Part shown: piece after piece, positions 19,627 through 27,643 of the stretch | Position numbering within the stretch: position 1 is the stretch's first letter | Layout: every line of letters begins with the position of its first letter | Assembly: GCF_900107975.1 (NCBI RefSeq) | Contig: NZ_FNVF01000009.1 | Coordinates: 1-64,000 of the forward strand | Reading direction: 5' to 3' | DNA from: Paenibacillus sp. UNC499MF | GTDB lineage: Bacteria > Bacillota > Bacilli > Paenibacillales > NBRC-103111 | DNA: 64,000 bases | The notes under the pieces: model-generated | The model's database searches: none | The model's input: only the letters and a program-made list of their open reading frames with translations | What the model was told of the DNA's origin: nothing | Made by a program: the position numbers and the translations under genes

Positions 19627-20676
19627 ATGATTACGACTCATGCACGTGCCGTGTTTAATCCGGAGGGTCCGTTCAAACTTACCGCAATCGAACGCAGAGA
19701 TCTGCAGCCGCACGATGTTCTCATTGAGATAAAATACGCCGGTATTTGCCACTCGGACATCCACACCGCTCGCGGCGAGTGGGGACCTGTCCAATATCCT
19801 ATCGTTCCCGGACACGAGATTGCCGGAATCGTTACCGGGGTCGGTTCGGAAGTCACCAAGTATGCCGCCGGCGACCGGGTAGGGGTAGGCTGCATGGTTG
19901 ACTCCTGCGGGAAATGCACGAACTGCCATAAGGGTGAAGAACAGTACTGCCTTAACGGAATGACCGGTACTTACGGGGCTGTCGACCGGTACGGGCAGTA
20001 TACGCAAGGCGGCTATTCCACACAAATCGTCGTAACGGAAGACTTTGTAGTTAAAATTCCTGAGAGCTTGCAGCTTGACGCCGCCGCTCCTCTCTTGTGC
20101 GCCGGGATTACCACGTATTCGCCGCTGCGTCATTGGGGAGCCGGTCCCGGCAAGAAGATCGCCGTTGTGGGGCTTGGCGGGCTCGGACATATGGCCGTTA
20201 AGCTCGCTCACGCGATGGGGGCGGAGGTTACGGTTTTATCCCAAACCTTGAAGAAGAAAGATGACGGCTTGCAGCTAGGTGCGGATCATTATTATGCCAC
20301 AAGCGATCCGGAAACGTTCAAGACACTGGCCGGTACGTTCGACCTTATCGTAAATACGGTGAGCGCGAAGATCGATATCAACGCCTACCTTTCGCTGCTC
20401 GCGGTGGATGGTACTTTGGTCAACGTCGGTGCGCCGTCGGAGCCGCTGCCGGTTCACGTTTTCTCCCTGATCCCCCAGCGCCGCTCGTTTGCCGGTTCCT
20501 CCATCGGCGGGATTCGCGAAACGCAGGAGATGCTGGATTTTTGCGCCGAACATAATATCACGCCTGAGATCGAAGTGATTTCCGCCAGCCAGATCGATCA
20601 AGCCTGGGAGCGCGTGCTGGCTTCGGATGTCCGGTATCGTTTTGTGATCGATATCAGTACGATGATGAATGAATAA
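19627..20676 (+). CDS. Zinc-dependent alcohol dehydrogenase (YahK/cinnamyl-alcohol type)
   Basis: 349 residues of medium-chain dehydrogenase: catalytic zinc ligands in 'GICHSDIH', 'GHEIAGIV' and 'LLCAGITTY'; the structural zinc cluster '[15 protein letters not shown]'; and an NAD(P)-binding Rossmann motif '[15 protein letters not shown]'. This matches the broad-specificity NADPH-dependent aldehyde reductases (YahK/AdhA/CAD group). GGAGG precedes the ATG. It is probably co-transcribed with the SDR gene 111 bases downstream and controlled by the divergent TetR protein; this suggests an aldehyde or electrophile detoxification unit, which is inference. Confidence 0.92.
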   Translation: MITTHARAVFNPEGPFKLTAIERRDLQPHDVLIEIKYAGICHSDIHTARGEWGPVQYPIVPGHEIAGIVTGVGSEVTKYAAGDRVGVGCMVDSCGKCTNCHKGEEQYCLNGMTGTYGAVDRYGQYTQGGYSTQIVVTEDFVVKIPESLQLDAAAPLLCAGITTYSPLRHWGAGPGKKIAVVGLGGLGHMAVKLAHAMGAEVTVLSQTLKKKDDGLQLGADHYYATSDPETFKTLAGTFDLIVNTVSAKIDINAYLSLLAVDGTLVNVGAPSEPLPVHVFSLIPQRRSFAGSSIGGIRETQEMLDFCAEHNITPEIEVISASQIDQAWERVLASDVRYRFVIDISTMMNE

Positions 20677-20787
20677 CCGGGTTTCCGCACAGAGGAGGCG
20701 TGCCGACAAACGGGTGTGCCTCTTTATGCAGAACGAACTCTGCATCCAATATCGGCAAGCAGTGAAGAAATGGAGGATGTAACGCTT

Positions 20788-21489
20788 ATGCATACAAAAG
20801 TTGCCCTTGTTACCGGCGGAAACCGGGGGATTGGATACGAGCTGGTCAAACAGTTGGCGTTGAATGGATTTAAAGTCATTTTGGCTGGTCGTGATCCTCA
20901 AAAGGGTTATGAAGCCGTGCAAAAACTAAAGGAGTCAGCACTCGACGTTTCATTTTTGCTGATGGATGTAGACCGGGAAGAAAGCATTCGTCAAACAGCG
21001 GCGACGGTAGATGAGCACTATGGAAGATTAGATGTCCTGATTAATAACGCCGGCGTTTATTTGGACGAACATGAACAGCTATTTTCCATGGACCCTGCCA
21101 TTCTAAAGCAAACGATGGCCACTAACTTCTTTGGCGTTTACGATGTGATCCGTTATTTTATTCCCCTTATGACAAGACAAGGGTATGGAAGAATTATTAA
21201 TATCTCGTCCGAATACGGGACGCTAAGCGAAATGTCCTATCCGGGCTCAGGCGCTTACAAGTTGTCCAAACTCGCCCTTAACGGATTGACACGGCTGGCA
21301 GCGGCGGAAATCAAAGGGGATATCAAAATCAATACGGTCGATCCGGGATGGGTAAGTACAGAAATGGGCGGACCCTCCGCACCAAGAACCCCTAAGGAGG
21401 CGGCCGAGTCCATCCTTTGGTTAGCGACGATTGGTCCTGATGGGCCTAACGGGGAATTTTTCAGAGACGGAAAACGAATCGATTGGTAA
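20788..21489 (+). CDS. Short-chain dehydrogenase/reductase (carbonyl reductase-like)
   Basis: About 233 residues: cofactor motif 'VTGGNRGIGYEL' at the N-terminus, 'DVLINNAGV', catalytic Ser in 'IINISSEYG' and the YxxxK pair in 'GAYKLSKLAL'. The 'PGWVSTEMGG' segment follows. The layout matches NADPH carbonyl reductases. The frame is open from 20716, but the ATG at 20788 begins the canonical 'HTKVALVTGG' strand and GGAGG lies at 20772-20776. It follows the alcohol dehydrogenase in the same direction and probably shares its TetR control. Confidence 0.88.
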   Translation: MHTKVALVTGGNRGIGYELVKQLALNGFKVILAGRDPQKGYEAVQKLKESALDVSFLLMDVDREESIRQTAATVDEHYGRLDVLINNAGVYLDEHEQLFSMDPAILKQTMATNFFGVYDVIRYFIPLMTRQGYGRIINISSEYGTLSEMSYPGSGAYKLSKLALNGLTRLAAAEIKGDIKINTVDPGWVSTEMGGPSAPRTPKEAAESILWLATIGPDGPNGEFFRDGKRIDW

Positions 21490-21570
21490 CCCAATTGCAG
21501 GTACGTATTATTTCAGCAAATGAAAGCTGTAAACTTATAGAAACCGAAACTCAATGGAGGTATAGGAAGA

Positions 21571-21972
21571 ATGGAAATCAAACGAATCGGCTCACAGCCT
21601 TCCGGCCAAGGGCCGTCTGAATATTTTACCGGAACGGTTCGTATTGATCCCCTGTTTGAGGCCCCGGACCCTGCACGCGCTGCCGGAGCGAGCGTGACGT
21701 TCGAACCGGGAGCAAGGACGGTATGGCATACCCATCCGCTGGGCCAAACTCTGATCGTAACCGCGGGCAGCGGACGGGTTCAGCGCTGGGGAGGTCCGAT
21801 TGAGGAAATTCATCCGGGTGACGTAGTCTGGTTCCCGCCAGGCGAGAAACATTGGCACGGAGCTTCTCCAACCACAGCGATGACTCATATTGCCATTCAA
21901 GAACGTTTGAACGGCAAGGCGGTCGATTGGATGGAGAGAGTAAGTGACGATGAAAACGCCGATACTATCTAA
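21571..21972 (+). CDS. Cupin-domain protein (small metal-binding beta-barrel)
   Basis: 133 residues forming one cupin domain: motif 1 '[17 protein letters not shown]' and motif 2 '[17 protein letters not shown]', supplying the His cluster for Mn or Fe. The pattern resembles single-domain cupins such as TM1459-like proteins and the cupin hydroxynitrile lyases, which are often annotated as carboxymuconolactone or quercetinase relatives. The reaction is unknown. It is preceded by GGAGG and follows the SDR gene after 81 bases, so it may be the third gene of the TetR-controlled operon. A terminator lies at 22065. Confidence 0.87.
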   Translation: MEIKRIGSQPSGQGPSEYFTGTVRIDPLFEAPDPARAAGASVTFEPGARTVWHTHPLGQTLIVTAGSGRVQRWGGPIEEIHPGDVVWFPPGEKHWHGASPTTAMTHIAIQERLNGKAVDWMERVSDDENADTI

Positions 21973-21974
21973 AA

Positions 21975-22052
21975 AAGATTGCGGCAGTTGTTGATACCCA
22001 GCTTACTTTTAAAGATATAGCTCGTATTAGTGCCGTAAGTTCAAGCAAATAA
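21975..22052 (+). other. Short open stretch after the cupin gene, possible gene end remnant
   Basis: Directly after the cupin stop, 25 codons read KIAAVVDTQLTFKDIARISA and a short Ser-rich tail before a stop. The composition looks coding rather than random, but there is no start codon or ribosome binding site. It may be the 3' end of a lost gene. No family can be named. Confidence 0.2.
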
Positions 22053-22064
22053 TGCCCAAGAATG

Positions 22065-22086
22065 CCGCGCTCCGCGCGGTTTTTTG
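22065..22086 (+). terminator. Terminator after the cupin gene
   Basis: CCGCGC (22065-22070), loop TCC, GCGCGG (22074-22079), then a run of T. Confidence 0.88.
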
Positions 22087-22114
22087 CTGTGCACCAACGA
22101 ATTGTTCATGGCAA

Positions 22115-22134
22115 AGTATTTTGTTTAGAATACT
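22115..22134. promoter_or_regulatory. Inverted repeat before the padR promoter
   Basis: AGTATT (22115-22120) and AATACT (22129-22134) are a perfect inverted repeat ending three bases before the -35 box. It is a candidate site for autoregulation by the PadR protein. Confidence 0.4.
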
Positions 22135-22137
22135 ACC

Positions 22138-22166
22138 TTGACAGTCATAGTAATATGTCTTATCAT
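22138..22166 (+). promoter_or_regulatory. Sigma-A promoter of the padR-ABC operon
   Basis: Consensus TTGACA (22138-22143), a 17-base spacer and TATCAT (22161-22166), 21 bases before the PadR start codon. It should drive padR, the pentapeptide gene and the ABC transporter together. Confidence 0.82.
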
Positions 22167-22187
22167 ACAAAGTGTGGAGGTGATTAC

Positions 22188-22517
22188 ATGAGCGAGAACA
22201 AAATCACATCCGACCTGCTTCGCGGACATACGGATACGATGATTTTACGGCTTTTGTCCGAAGCTGATCATTACGGTTACGAGATCGTCAAGCTGATTGC
22301 CGAGCGTTCGGGCGGCGAGTATGAATTAAAGGAAGCAACGATGTACTCCAGCTTCCGGCGGCTTGAAGCGGACGGCGACATTGAGTGGTATTGGGGCGAT
22401 GAATCGCAGGGCGGACGGCGCAAGTATTTCAGGATTACCGCAAAGGGCAGGGATACATACGCCCGCAACAAAAGCAATTGGGAGTATGCGAAGCGCGTGC
22501 TGGAAAACTTATTATAA
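22188..22517 (+). CDS. PadR-family transcriptional regulator
   Basis: 109 residues of the compact PadR class: 'DLLRGHTDTMILRLLSEADH', 'YGYEIVKLIAERSGG', 'ATMYSSFRRLEADG' and the wing 'GRRKYFRITAKGRD'. Such proteins commonly repress a drug-inducible ABC exporter encoded in the same operon, the arrangement seen here. GGAGG at 22176-22180 supports the ATG at 22188 over upstream frames. The pentapeptide gene starts 13 bases after the stop. Confidence 0.93.
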   Translation: MSENKITSDLLRGHTDTMILRLLSEADHYGYEIVKLIAERSGGEYELKEATMYSSFRRLEADGDIEWYWGDESQGGRRKYFRITAKGRDTYARNKSNWEYAKRVLENLL

Positions 22518-22530
22518 GGAGATTGATGGG

Positions 22531-23397
22531 ATGAATCAGAAACTGACGGATTATTTGAACAGTGTTTTCACGCCGTATAACGGGGTAAAAAGCGTCACCG
22601 AATTAAAGTCCGACCTGCACTCCGATTTGCAGGAACGGTATAGTGAACTCAGAGCCGAGGGCAAGGACGATGAAACGGCGTTTAAGATGACGCTTGAAAG
22701 CATCGGCGACATCGAGGAGACGATTTTGGAGGTCGCCAACCTCTCCCGTTCGCTGGAACGGCAAGTCGTGACTAACTTTAGCGCAAGCAACCTGGCACAG
22801 AGCGACTTTGCTGGCGTTAGGGCTCATAAAGGGCAGTTTAATGGCAGCGAGCTGCGGGGTTCCGACTTTTCAGGCGCGGATTTGACCGGAAGTTCGTTTA
22901 AGAGCAGCGACGTACGGGAAGCCAATTTTGACGGTGCTAATTTGACGGACTGCAGCCTGGCCGCGCTTGACCTGAGAAACGCAAGCTTCAATAAAACGAT
23001 CCTTGTACGAACCAATTTCAGCAAGTCGGGCCTTGAGGGAGCCAGATTCACAGGAGTGAGACTGACCGACGTTACACTGTCGATGACCGATCTCAGAAAA
23101 ACGGTTTTTGAAGGCTGTATATTTGACGGAGCAGATTTTAATTACTCCGATCTGAGCGGGCAGTGTCTGGACGGACAGACGTTTATCGGCGTTAAGTTTG
23201 AAAAAACGGCATTAACGCAAGCTTCGTTCAAGGGAGCCGTCTTTAAAAATGTTTCTTTCCAGCCCGGGTTTACCTTCACCAAAAAGTACTATCGTATGAT
23301 CAAAACTATCTGCTTTGACGGCGCAGCGATGGATAAACTGACTTATGCCGCTCTTAAAGGCATGGAAGCCGATTTGTCGAAAGTTACCGTCATTTAA
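22531..23397 (+). CDS. Pentapeptide-repeat protein with N-terminal HAAS/DUF1700-like domain
   Basis: 288 residues. The first 75 ('LTDYLNSVFTPYNGVKSVTE', 'FKMTLESIGDIEETI') look like the HAAS or DUF1700-type helical domain that often accompanies PadR regulators. From about 80 to 265 there are pentapeptide repeats of A(D/N)LXX type (for example 'GSDFSGADLTGSSFKSSDVR'), which fold as a right-handed square beta-helix. Pentapeptide proteins of the Qnr/MfpA group protect DNA gyrase, whereas others are scaffolds. Fusion of both parts within a PadR-ABC operon hints at a sensing or protection role linked to a drug exporter. AAGGAG precedes the ATG at 22531. Confidence 0.85.
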   Translation: MNQKLTDYLNSVFTPYNGVKSVTELKSDLHSDLQERYSELRAEGKDDETAFKMTLESIGDIEETILEVANLSRSLERQVVTNFSASNLAQSDFAGVRAHKGQFNGSELRGSDFSGADLTGSSFKSSDVREANFDGANLTDCSLAALDLRNASFNKTILVRTNFSKSGLEGARFTGVRLTDVTLSMTDLRKTVFEGCIFDGADFNYSDLSGQCLDGQTFIGVKFEKTALTQASFKGAVFKNVSFQPGFTFTKKYYRMIKTICFDGAAMDKLTYAALKGMEADLSKVTVI

Positions 23398-23410
23398 GGG
23401 AGGGAATCCG

Positions 23411-24181
23411 ATGCTAACCGTGCAAACCAAGGCTATTCAAGTAAAAGGACTGCAGAAATCCTACAAGCAGCACGAGGTGCTGAAGGGCGTGGATTTTGAG
23501 GTGGAAAAGGGCAGTATTTTCGCCCTGCTCGGCTCCAACGGAGCGGGCAAGACAACGATCGTCAAAATCCTCGCCACACTGCTAAAACCGGACGGCGGAA
23601 CCGCTGCCGTAAACGGGTTCGATGCGGTACTCAGGCCCGATCATGTGCGTCAGGCGATCGGCCTGACCGGGCAATTCGCCGCCGTGGACGAAATATTGAC
23701 CGGACGGGAAAACCTGATCATGATTGCCAAGCTGCGATACCTTGAAAATCCGCGTCAGGTGGCGGATAACATGCTTAAACGCTTCGGCCTGACGGACGCC
23801 GCCGACCGCAAGGCGTCTACTTATTCGGGCGGTATGCGCCGCAGGCTGGACATTGCTTTGAGCCTTGTGGGAAGTCCGCAGATCATTTTCCTCGACGAGC
23901 CGACTACCGGACTTGACCCCGAATCACGCATCGAGGTGTGGAAGATCGTCAAGGAGCTGGCCGACGGCGGCACGACGATACTCCTGACCACGCAGTATCT
24001 GGAGGAAGCCGAGCAGCTTGCCGACCGGATAGCCATTTTGCACGAGGGAAAGATTATTGCCAACGGTACGCTCGGAGAGCTGAAAAAGCTTTTCCCATCC
24101 GCAAAGGCGGAGTATGTTGAAAAACAACCGACATTAGAGGAAATCTTCCTCGCGATCGTCGGCAAAAAGGAGAGAAAATAA
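23411..24181 (+). CDS. ABC transporter ATP-binding protein (DrrA-like)
   Basis: 256 residues with Walker A 'GSNGAGKTT', Q-loop 'GLTGQFAAVDEILTGREN', signature 'YSGGMRRRLDIA', Walker B 'IIFLDEPTTGLDP' and the His switch region 'TTQYLEEAEQLADRIA'. The C-terminal extension 'PTLEEIFLAIVG' is typical of DrrA/NodI-type drug exporters. GGGAGGG at 23398-23404 fits the ATG at 23411. Its stop overlaps the permease start by one base (TAATG). Confidence 0.93.
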   Translation: MLTVQTKAIQVKGLQKSYKQHEVLKGVDFEVEKGSIFALLGSNGAGKTTIVKILATLLKPDGGTAAVNGFDAVLRPDHVRQAIGLTGQFAAVDEILTGRENLIMIAKLRYLENPRQVADNMLKRFGLTDAADRKASTYSGGMRRRLDIALSLVGSPQIIFLDEPTTGLDPESRIEVWKIVKELADGGTTILLTTQYLEEAEQLADRIAILHEGKIIANGTLGELKKLFPSAKAEYVEKQPTLEEIFLAIVGKKERK

Positions 24182-24948
24182 TGGAGGCGGTAAAGAAACA
24201 TTATTATAGCGATCTTGGCGTTATGCTGGGGCGTTCCATGCGCCATATTTCCCGCAGTATGGACACCATCGTCACGGTCACCATCATGCCGATCGCGATG
24301 ATGCTGCTGTTTGTCTACGTGTTCGGTGGCGCAATTCAATCGGGTACGGATAACTATGTCAATTATTTGCTGCCCGGTATCCTGCTGATTGCGATTGCCA
24401 GCGGTGTGTCTTACACGTCTTTCCGCCTGTTCACCGATGTGCAGCGGGGCATATTCGAGCGGTTTCACTCTATGCCGATTTCACGTTCCACCTTACTGTG
24501 GGGGCATGTGCTGACCTCGCTGGTATCCAACTCCATATCGGTTGTCGTCATCATTCTCGTAGCGTTGATTATGGGCTTTCGTTCGTCCGCGGGGATTCTG
24601 CCGTGGCTGGTCGTAGCCGGCATACTCCTGCTGTTCACCTTGGCGTTAACTTGGGTAGCGGCTATTGCGGGACTGTCCGCCAAATCAGTGGATGGCGCAA
24701 GCGCATTTTCCTACCCGATTATTTTCCTCCCGTTTATCAGCTCGGCGTTTGTGCCGACCGAGTCGATGCCGGCCGCCGTTCGCGTCTTTGCCGAGAACCA
24801 GCCGGTGACCGCAATCGTGGAAGCCATCCGTGCCCTGCTGTCAAATCAGCCGGTGGGTAATGACATATGGGTCGCTCTTGCGTGGTGTGTGGGAATTTTG
24901 CTTGTGGCTTATATCTTTGCGATGAGGGTTTATAAAAAGCGGGTATAA
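24181..24948 (+). CDS. ABC-2 type permease (DrrB-like)
   Basis: 255 residues with six hydrophobic segments and the ABC-2 permease pattern: 'IMPIAMMLLFVYVFGGAI' near the N-terminus, the coupling region 'GIFERFHSMPISRSTLLWGH', 'SYPIIFLPFISSAFVPTESM' and 'NQPVTAIVEAIRALL'. It pairs with the preceding ATPase as a DrrAB-type exporter of hydrophobic drugs or lipids. Translational coupling (TAATG) and the shared promoter at 22138 make a four-gene operon with padR and the pentapeptide gene. Confidence 0.92.
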   Translation: MEAVKKHYYSDLGVMLGRSMRHISRSMDTIVTVTIMPIAMMLLFVYVFGGAIQSGTDNYVNYLLPGILLIAIASGVSYTSFRLFTDVQRGIFERFHSMPISRSTLLWGHVLTSLVSNSISVVVIILVALIMGFRSSAGILPWLVVAGILLLFTLALTWVAAIAGLSAKSVDGASAFSYPIIFLPFISSAFVPTESMPAAVRVFAENQPVTAIVEAIRALLSNQPVGNDIWVALAWCVGILLVAYIFAMRVYKKRV

Positions 24949-25125
24949 AACAAGCGGGAGAGACGGGGAAGCTTTGTAGAATAGTGGTTGACCACCGCCA
25001 TGTGACGCCGAGCATCGCACGCTGGGAGCTTCACGCGGTGCGGAAAGCCCCTGAAGACGGCGAGCCTTGGCCATAAAAACGCTCCACGGACGCATGTGGG
25101 AGGATAAGAAAATGCAATTGTTAAG

Positions 25126-25150
25126 AAGTCGCCGGACAGCGACTTTTTTT
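25126..25150 (+). terminator. Terminator after the padR-ABC operon
   Basis: AAGTCGC (25126-25132) and GCGACTT (25139-25145) with a six-base loop, followed by a run of T to 25150. The 177 bases between the permease stop and this hairpin hold nothing recognisable. Confidence 0.85.
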
Positions 25151-25214
25151 GTTTATACATGGCAAGTTAGTTGAACCGTTTATGGCCGGATGACACGAAT
25201 GTAAGCGACTAGTC

Positions 25215-25243
25215 TTGACAAGCGAAAAGGAATTCTTTATATT
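25215..25243 (+). promoter_or_regulatory. Promoter of the TetR gene
   Basis: TTGACA (25215-25220), a 17-base spacer and TATATT (25238-25243). The predicted transcript start near 25250 lies inside the operator at 25247-25267. Confidence 0.82.
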
Positions 25244-25246
25244 CTG

Positions 25247-25267
25247 ATTAGACCGGACGGTCGGTCT
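25247..25267. promoter_or_regulatory. TetR operator, copy 1
   Basis: ATTAGACCGGACGGTCGGTCT, with AGACCG/CGGTCT arms, overlaps the transcript start of the tetR gene. The same sequence, one base different, occurs at 25892 before the MFS gene. Confidence 0.82.
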
Positions 25268-25284
25268 GGGAAAGGAGTGACGAT

Positions 25285-25875
25285 ATGAACAAATCTACGG
25301 ACCATGGCGAACAGACAAAGCGCAACATTGCGGCCAAGGCGAAGGAGCTGTTTGAGCTGAAAGGCTATGCGGCGACCACGATGGACGAGATACGTCAGTT
25401 ATCGGGATCGAGCAAAGGGAGCATTTACCATCACTTTAAGAATAAAGAAGTGCTTTTTTTGTACATCCTTGAGCTGTCCATGCTCGAATGGATCGGCAAG
25501 TGGCGCGACAAGGAAAAGCCGCTCGGTACGGCACGCGAGAAGTTGTACCGGCTTGCCGAGCATTACGCCGAAGATTTTCGGAATCCGCTACTGCGGGCCG
25601 CAGAAGAGTTTTCGGTAAGCGAAAACGGGGATCAAGAGATTAGGGACAAACTGCTGGTGCTGACGCGAATGCACTTCCCGATCTTCCAACAGCTGTTGGA
25701 GGAAGGAATGCAAAGCGGAGAGTTTCGACCGATACCGCTTGAAGATCTAACTTATATCTTATTCGGGCTATTTGGAGGCTTGAGTGTTTCGTATTTCCAA
25801 TACGACACGGATAGGATTGTCAGCTTATATCGGACTGCGATCGACGTCCTGCTGCAAGGAATAGAGAATCACTAA
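25285..25875 (+). CDS. TetR/AcrR-family repressor of adjacent MFS exporter
   Basis: 196 residues: HTH 'AKELFELKGYAATTMDEIRQ' then 'LSGSSKGSIYHHFKNKEVLF' and a helical ligand domain ending 'YRTAIDVLLQGIENH'. AAAGGAG lies seven bases upstream. Two near-identical operators flank the gene, one over its own start site and one before the MFS gene, so autoregulation and control of the exporter are strongly suggested. The inducer is unknown. Confidence 0.92.
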   Translation: MNKSTDHGEQTKRNIAAKAKELFELKGYAATTMDEIRQLSGSSKGSIYHHFKNKEVLFLYILELSMLEWIGKWRDKEKPLGTAREKLYRLAEHYAEDFRNPLLRAAEEFSVSENGDQEIRDKLLVLTRMHFPIFQQLLEEGMQSGEFRPIPLEDLTYILFGLFGGLSVSYFQYDTDRIVSLYRTAIDVLLQGIENH

Positions 25876-25891
25876 TTTTTTTTGTTCACTA

Positions 25892-25912
25892 ATTAGACCG
25901 GACGGTCGGTTT
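25892..25912. promoter_or_regulatory. TetR operator, copy 2 (before MFS gene)
   Basis: ATTAGACCGGACGGTCGGTTT differs from the copy at 25247 by one base in 21. It lies 26 bases before the MFS start codon. Confidence 0.82.
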
Positions 25913-25937
25913 AGTATCGTCCTTAAGGGGATATGTT

Positions 25938-27161
25938 ATGAAAGCCTTGCTCGCCAACCGGGTATTCCGAATCGTAGCGTTCGCTGACCTTCTGCAGCAA
26001 TTGGCAATCTGGATCCGAAATATCTCGCTGCTGTTCTATGTATTGGAGCAGACCGACAGTGATCCCGTCGCCGTTTCCCTTCTGAACGTAATGGAATACG
26101 CGCCGATATTTCTGTTCTCTTTCATCGGCGGAGCCTTCGCCGACCGGTGGAATCCGAAGCGGACAATGATCGCCGGCGATCTGCTCAGCGCGCTGTCGAT
26201 CGGAACCATTCTATTGTTCGTGCTTGCGGGTTCTTGGGAGGCCGTATTCGCCGCGACGGTCGTGTCGGCCATCGTCAGCCAGTTCTCGCAGCCTTCCTCG
26301 GCCGTGATGTTCAAGAGGCATGTGCCCGAGGAGCTGCTGGCGCCGGCGATCGGTATTTCTCAGGGAATCATGTCCTTGTTCATTATTGTAGGACCGGTCG
26401 TAGGGACGCTCATCTATTCGTCGCTCGGCCTGAGCTATTCACTGGCCGTGATGATCGGGTTGTTCCTTACGGCGGCAGCCGTCCAGTTCTCCCTGCCTCC
26501 CTCGCCGCGCTCGCCCGAACGGGGTGCCGTGCCGATTCTCGAGGATGTGAAGGAGGGGTTCCGCTATATCCGCAGTCATCGGAATTTAATTGTTATTGCG
26601 CTTACGTTTGCCTGTATCGGGCTTGGGTCTGGCTTGATCCAGCCGTTGGACATCTATATCGTGACCGAACGTCTTCAGCTCGACAAGGAAAGCGTCCAAT
26701 GGTTCTATGCACTGTCCGGCGCCGGAATGCTGGTTGGGGGCGCGGCGGCAGCGATTCTCGGTCCGAAGATAAATCCTCGTGTCGTCATCTTCGCGGGCAT
26801 CGCTTTCCTGTCGTTCTCTATCATCGTCGAGGCTCTGTCCGTCTGGGTGTATCTAACGGCTGCTATGCGCTTCATGGTCGGCGTCATGACGGCGTTCATG
26901 CAAATCGTGCTCGGAGCGATTATGATGAAACTGGTTGAGGAAGCCTACATCGGGCGTGTGAACGGTGCTGTTACACCGCTATTCATGGCCGGGACGCTGG
27001 CGGGGGCCGCTCTGGCGGGGCCGCTTATGAAGTCGATTACGCTTGTTCCCGTCTACAGCCTGTCCGCCGCGATTATTTTGATTGCCGCCTTTGCGAGCCT
27101 CGGTATGAAATTAGGGGAGGCCGCAGCCAAAGCGGATCAATCCGGAGCGCATCCGGATTAA
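25938..27161 (+). CDS. MFS exporter (DHA3/MefA-like group)
   Basis: 407 residues with 12 hydrophobic segments. The first loop shows MFS motif A as 'GGAFADRWNPKRTMIAGD', and helix 7 onward has 'LDKESVQWFYALSGAGMLVG'. The pattern fits DHA3-type drug exporters such as macrolide or siderophore efflux pumps. AAGGGG precedes the ATG. The repeated operator shows it belongs to the TetR regulon next door. A Tn3-family transposase fragment lies 44 bases after the stop, so the pair may have arrived or moved by transposition. Confidence 0.9.
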   Translation: MKALLANRVFRIVAFADLLQQLAIWIRNISLLFYVLEQTDSDPVAVSLLNVMEYAPIFLFSFIGGAFADRWNPKRTMIAGDLLSALSIGTILLFVLAGSWEAVFAATVVSAIVSQFSQPSSAVMFKRHVPEELLAPAIGISQGIMSLFIIVGPVVGTLIYSSLGLSYSLAVMIGLFLTAAAVQFSLPPSPRSPERGAVPILEDVKEGFRYIRSHRNLIVIALTFACIGLGSGLIQPLDIYIVTERLQLDKESVQWFYALSGAGMLVGGAAAAILGPKINPRVVIFAGIAFLSFSIIVEALSVWVYLTAAMRFMVGVMTAFMQIVLGAIMMKLVEEAYIGRVNGAVTPLFMAGTLAGAALAGPLMKSITLVPVYSLSAAIILIAAFASLGMKLGEAAAKADQSGAHPD

Positions 27162-27204
27162 GCTGCGCTGCTCAATTCGGAGCCGCTGTTCGTTCGTCGC
27201 GATT

Positions 27205-27342
27205 GACGATTGGACGGCAAAACTCTACGAGCTGCTGCCGCGAATCAAACTAATGAATCTGCTCATGGAAGTCACCAACTGGACGAATTTTCATGAGCCA
27301 TTTATTTATCGGTTCGTGAACGGCCAATTTTCCACGTTCTAA
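27205..27342 (+). pseudogene. Remnant of a Tn3-family transposase
   Basis: The frame reads KLYELLPRIKLMNLLMEV, then 'NWTNFHEPF' before a stop at 27340. This matches the Tn3-family TnpA segment of the form LYxLLPRxKLTDLLxEVxxWTxFxxxF. About 45 of roughly 980 residues remain and there is no start codon. It shows that a Tn3-type element once sat here; no terminal inverted repeats were found by eye. Confidence 0.72.
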
Positions 27343-27457
27343 ACGAAAGTCGTAGAAACTGCTGCAAGCACGTGCAGTGCGGGGTAGGGACCAACAGGAA
27401 GTTGAATGACCGCCGGTTCGGGTTACCGGCGGAATATCGGGTCTGATAGTAAGAAAA

Positions 27458-27497
27458 ACGCTAAGTCGGTCACGTCCGAAGGCTTAGCGTATTTTTT
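27458..27497 (+). terminator. Terminator hairpin before the second MFS gene
   Basis: ACGCTAAG (27458-27465) pairs with CTTAGCGT (27483-27490), followed by ATTTTTT. The A-run on the 5' side makes it potentially bidirectional. Confidence 0.8.
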
Positions 27498-27643
27498 CGT
27501 TAAAATGTCGGCTTTACCTCTAATTAGAACGGCAAAGGAATTGTCCGATACGAGATACAAGTGAAATAGTCATTCATCTTCCTTTCGCCGCTACTTAATA
27601 AAGTTTTTTCTTTACAAAGTAAGGTGATTATTGTATATTCGAA

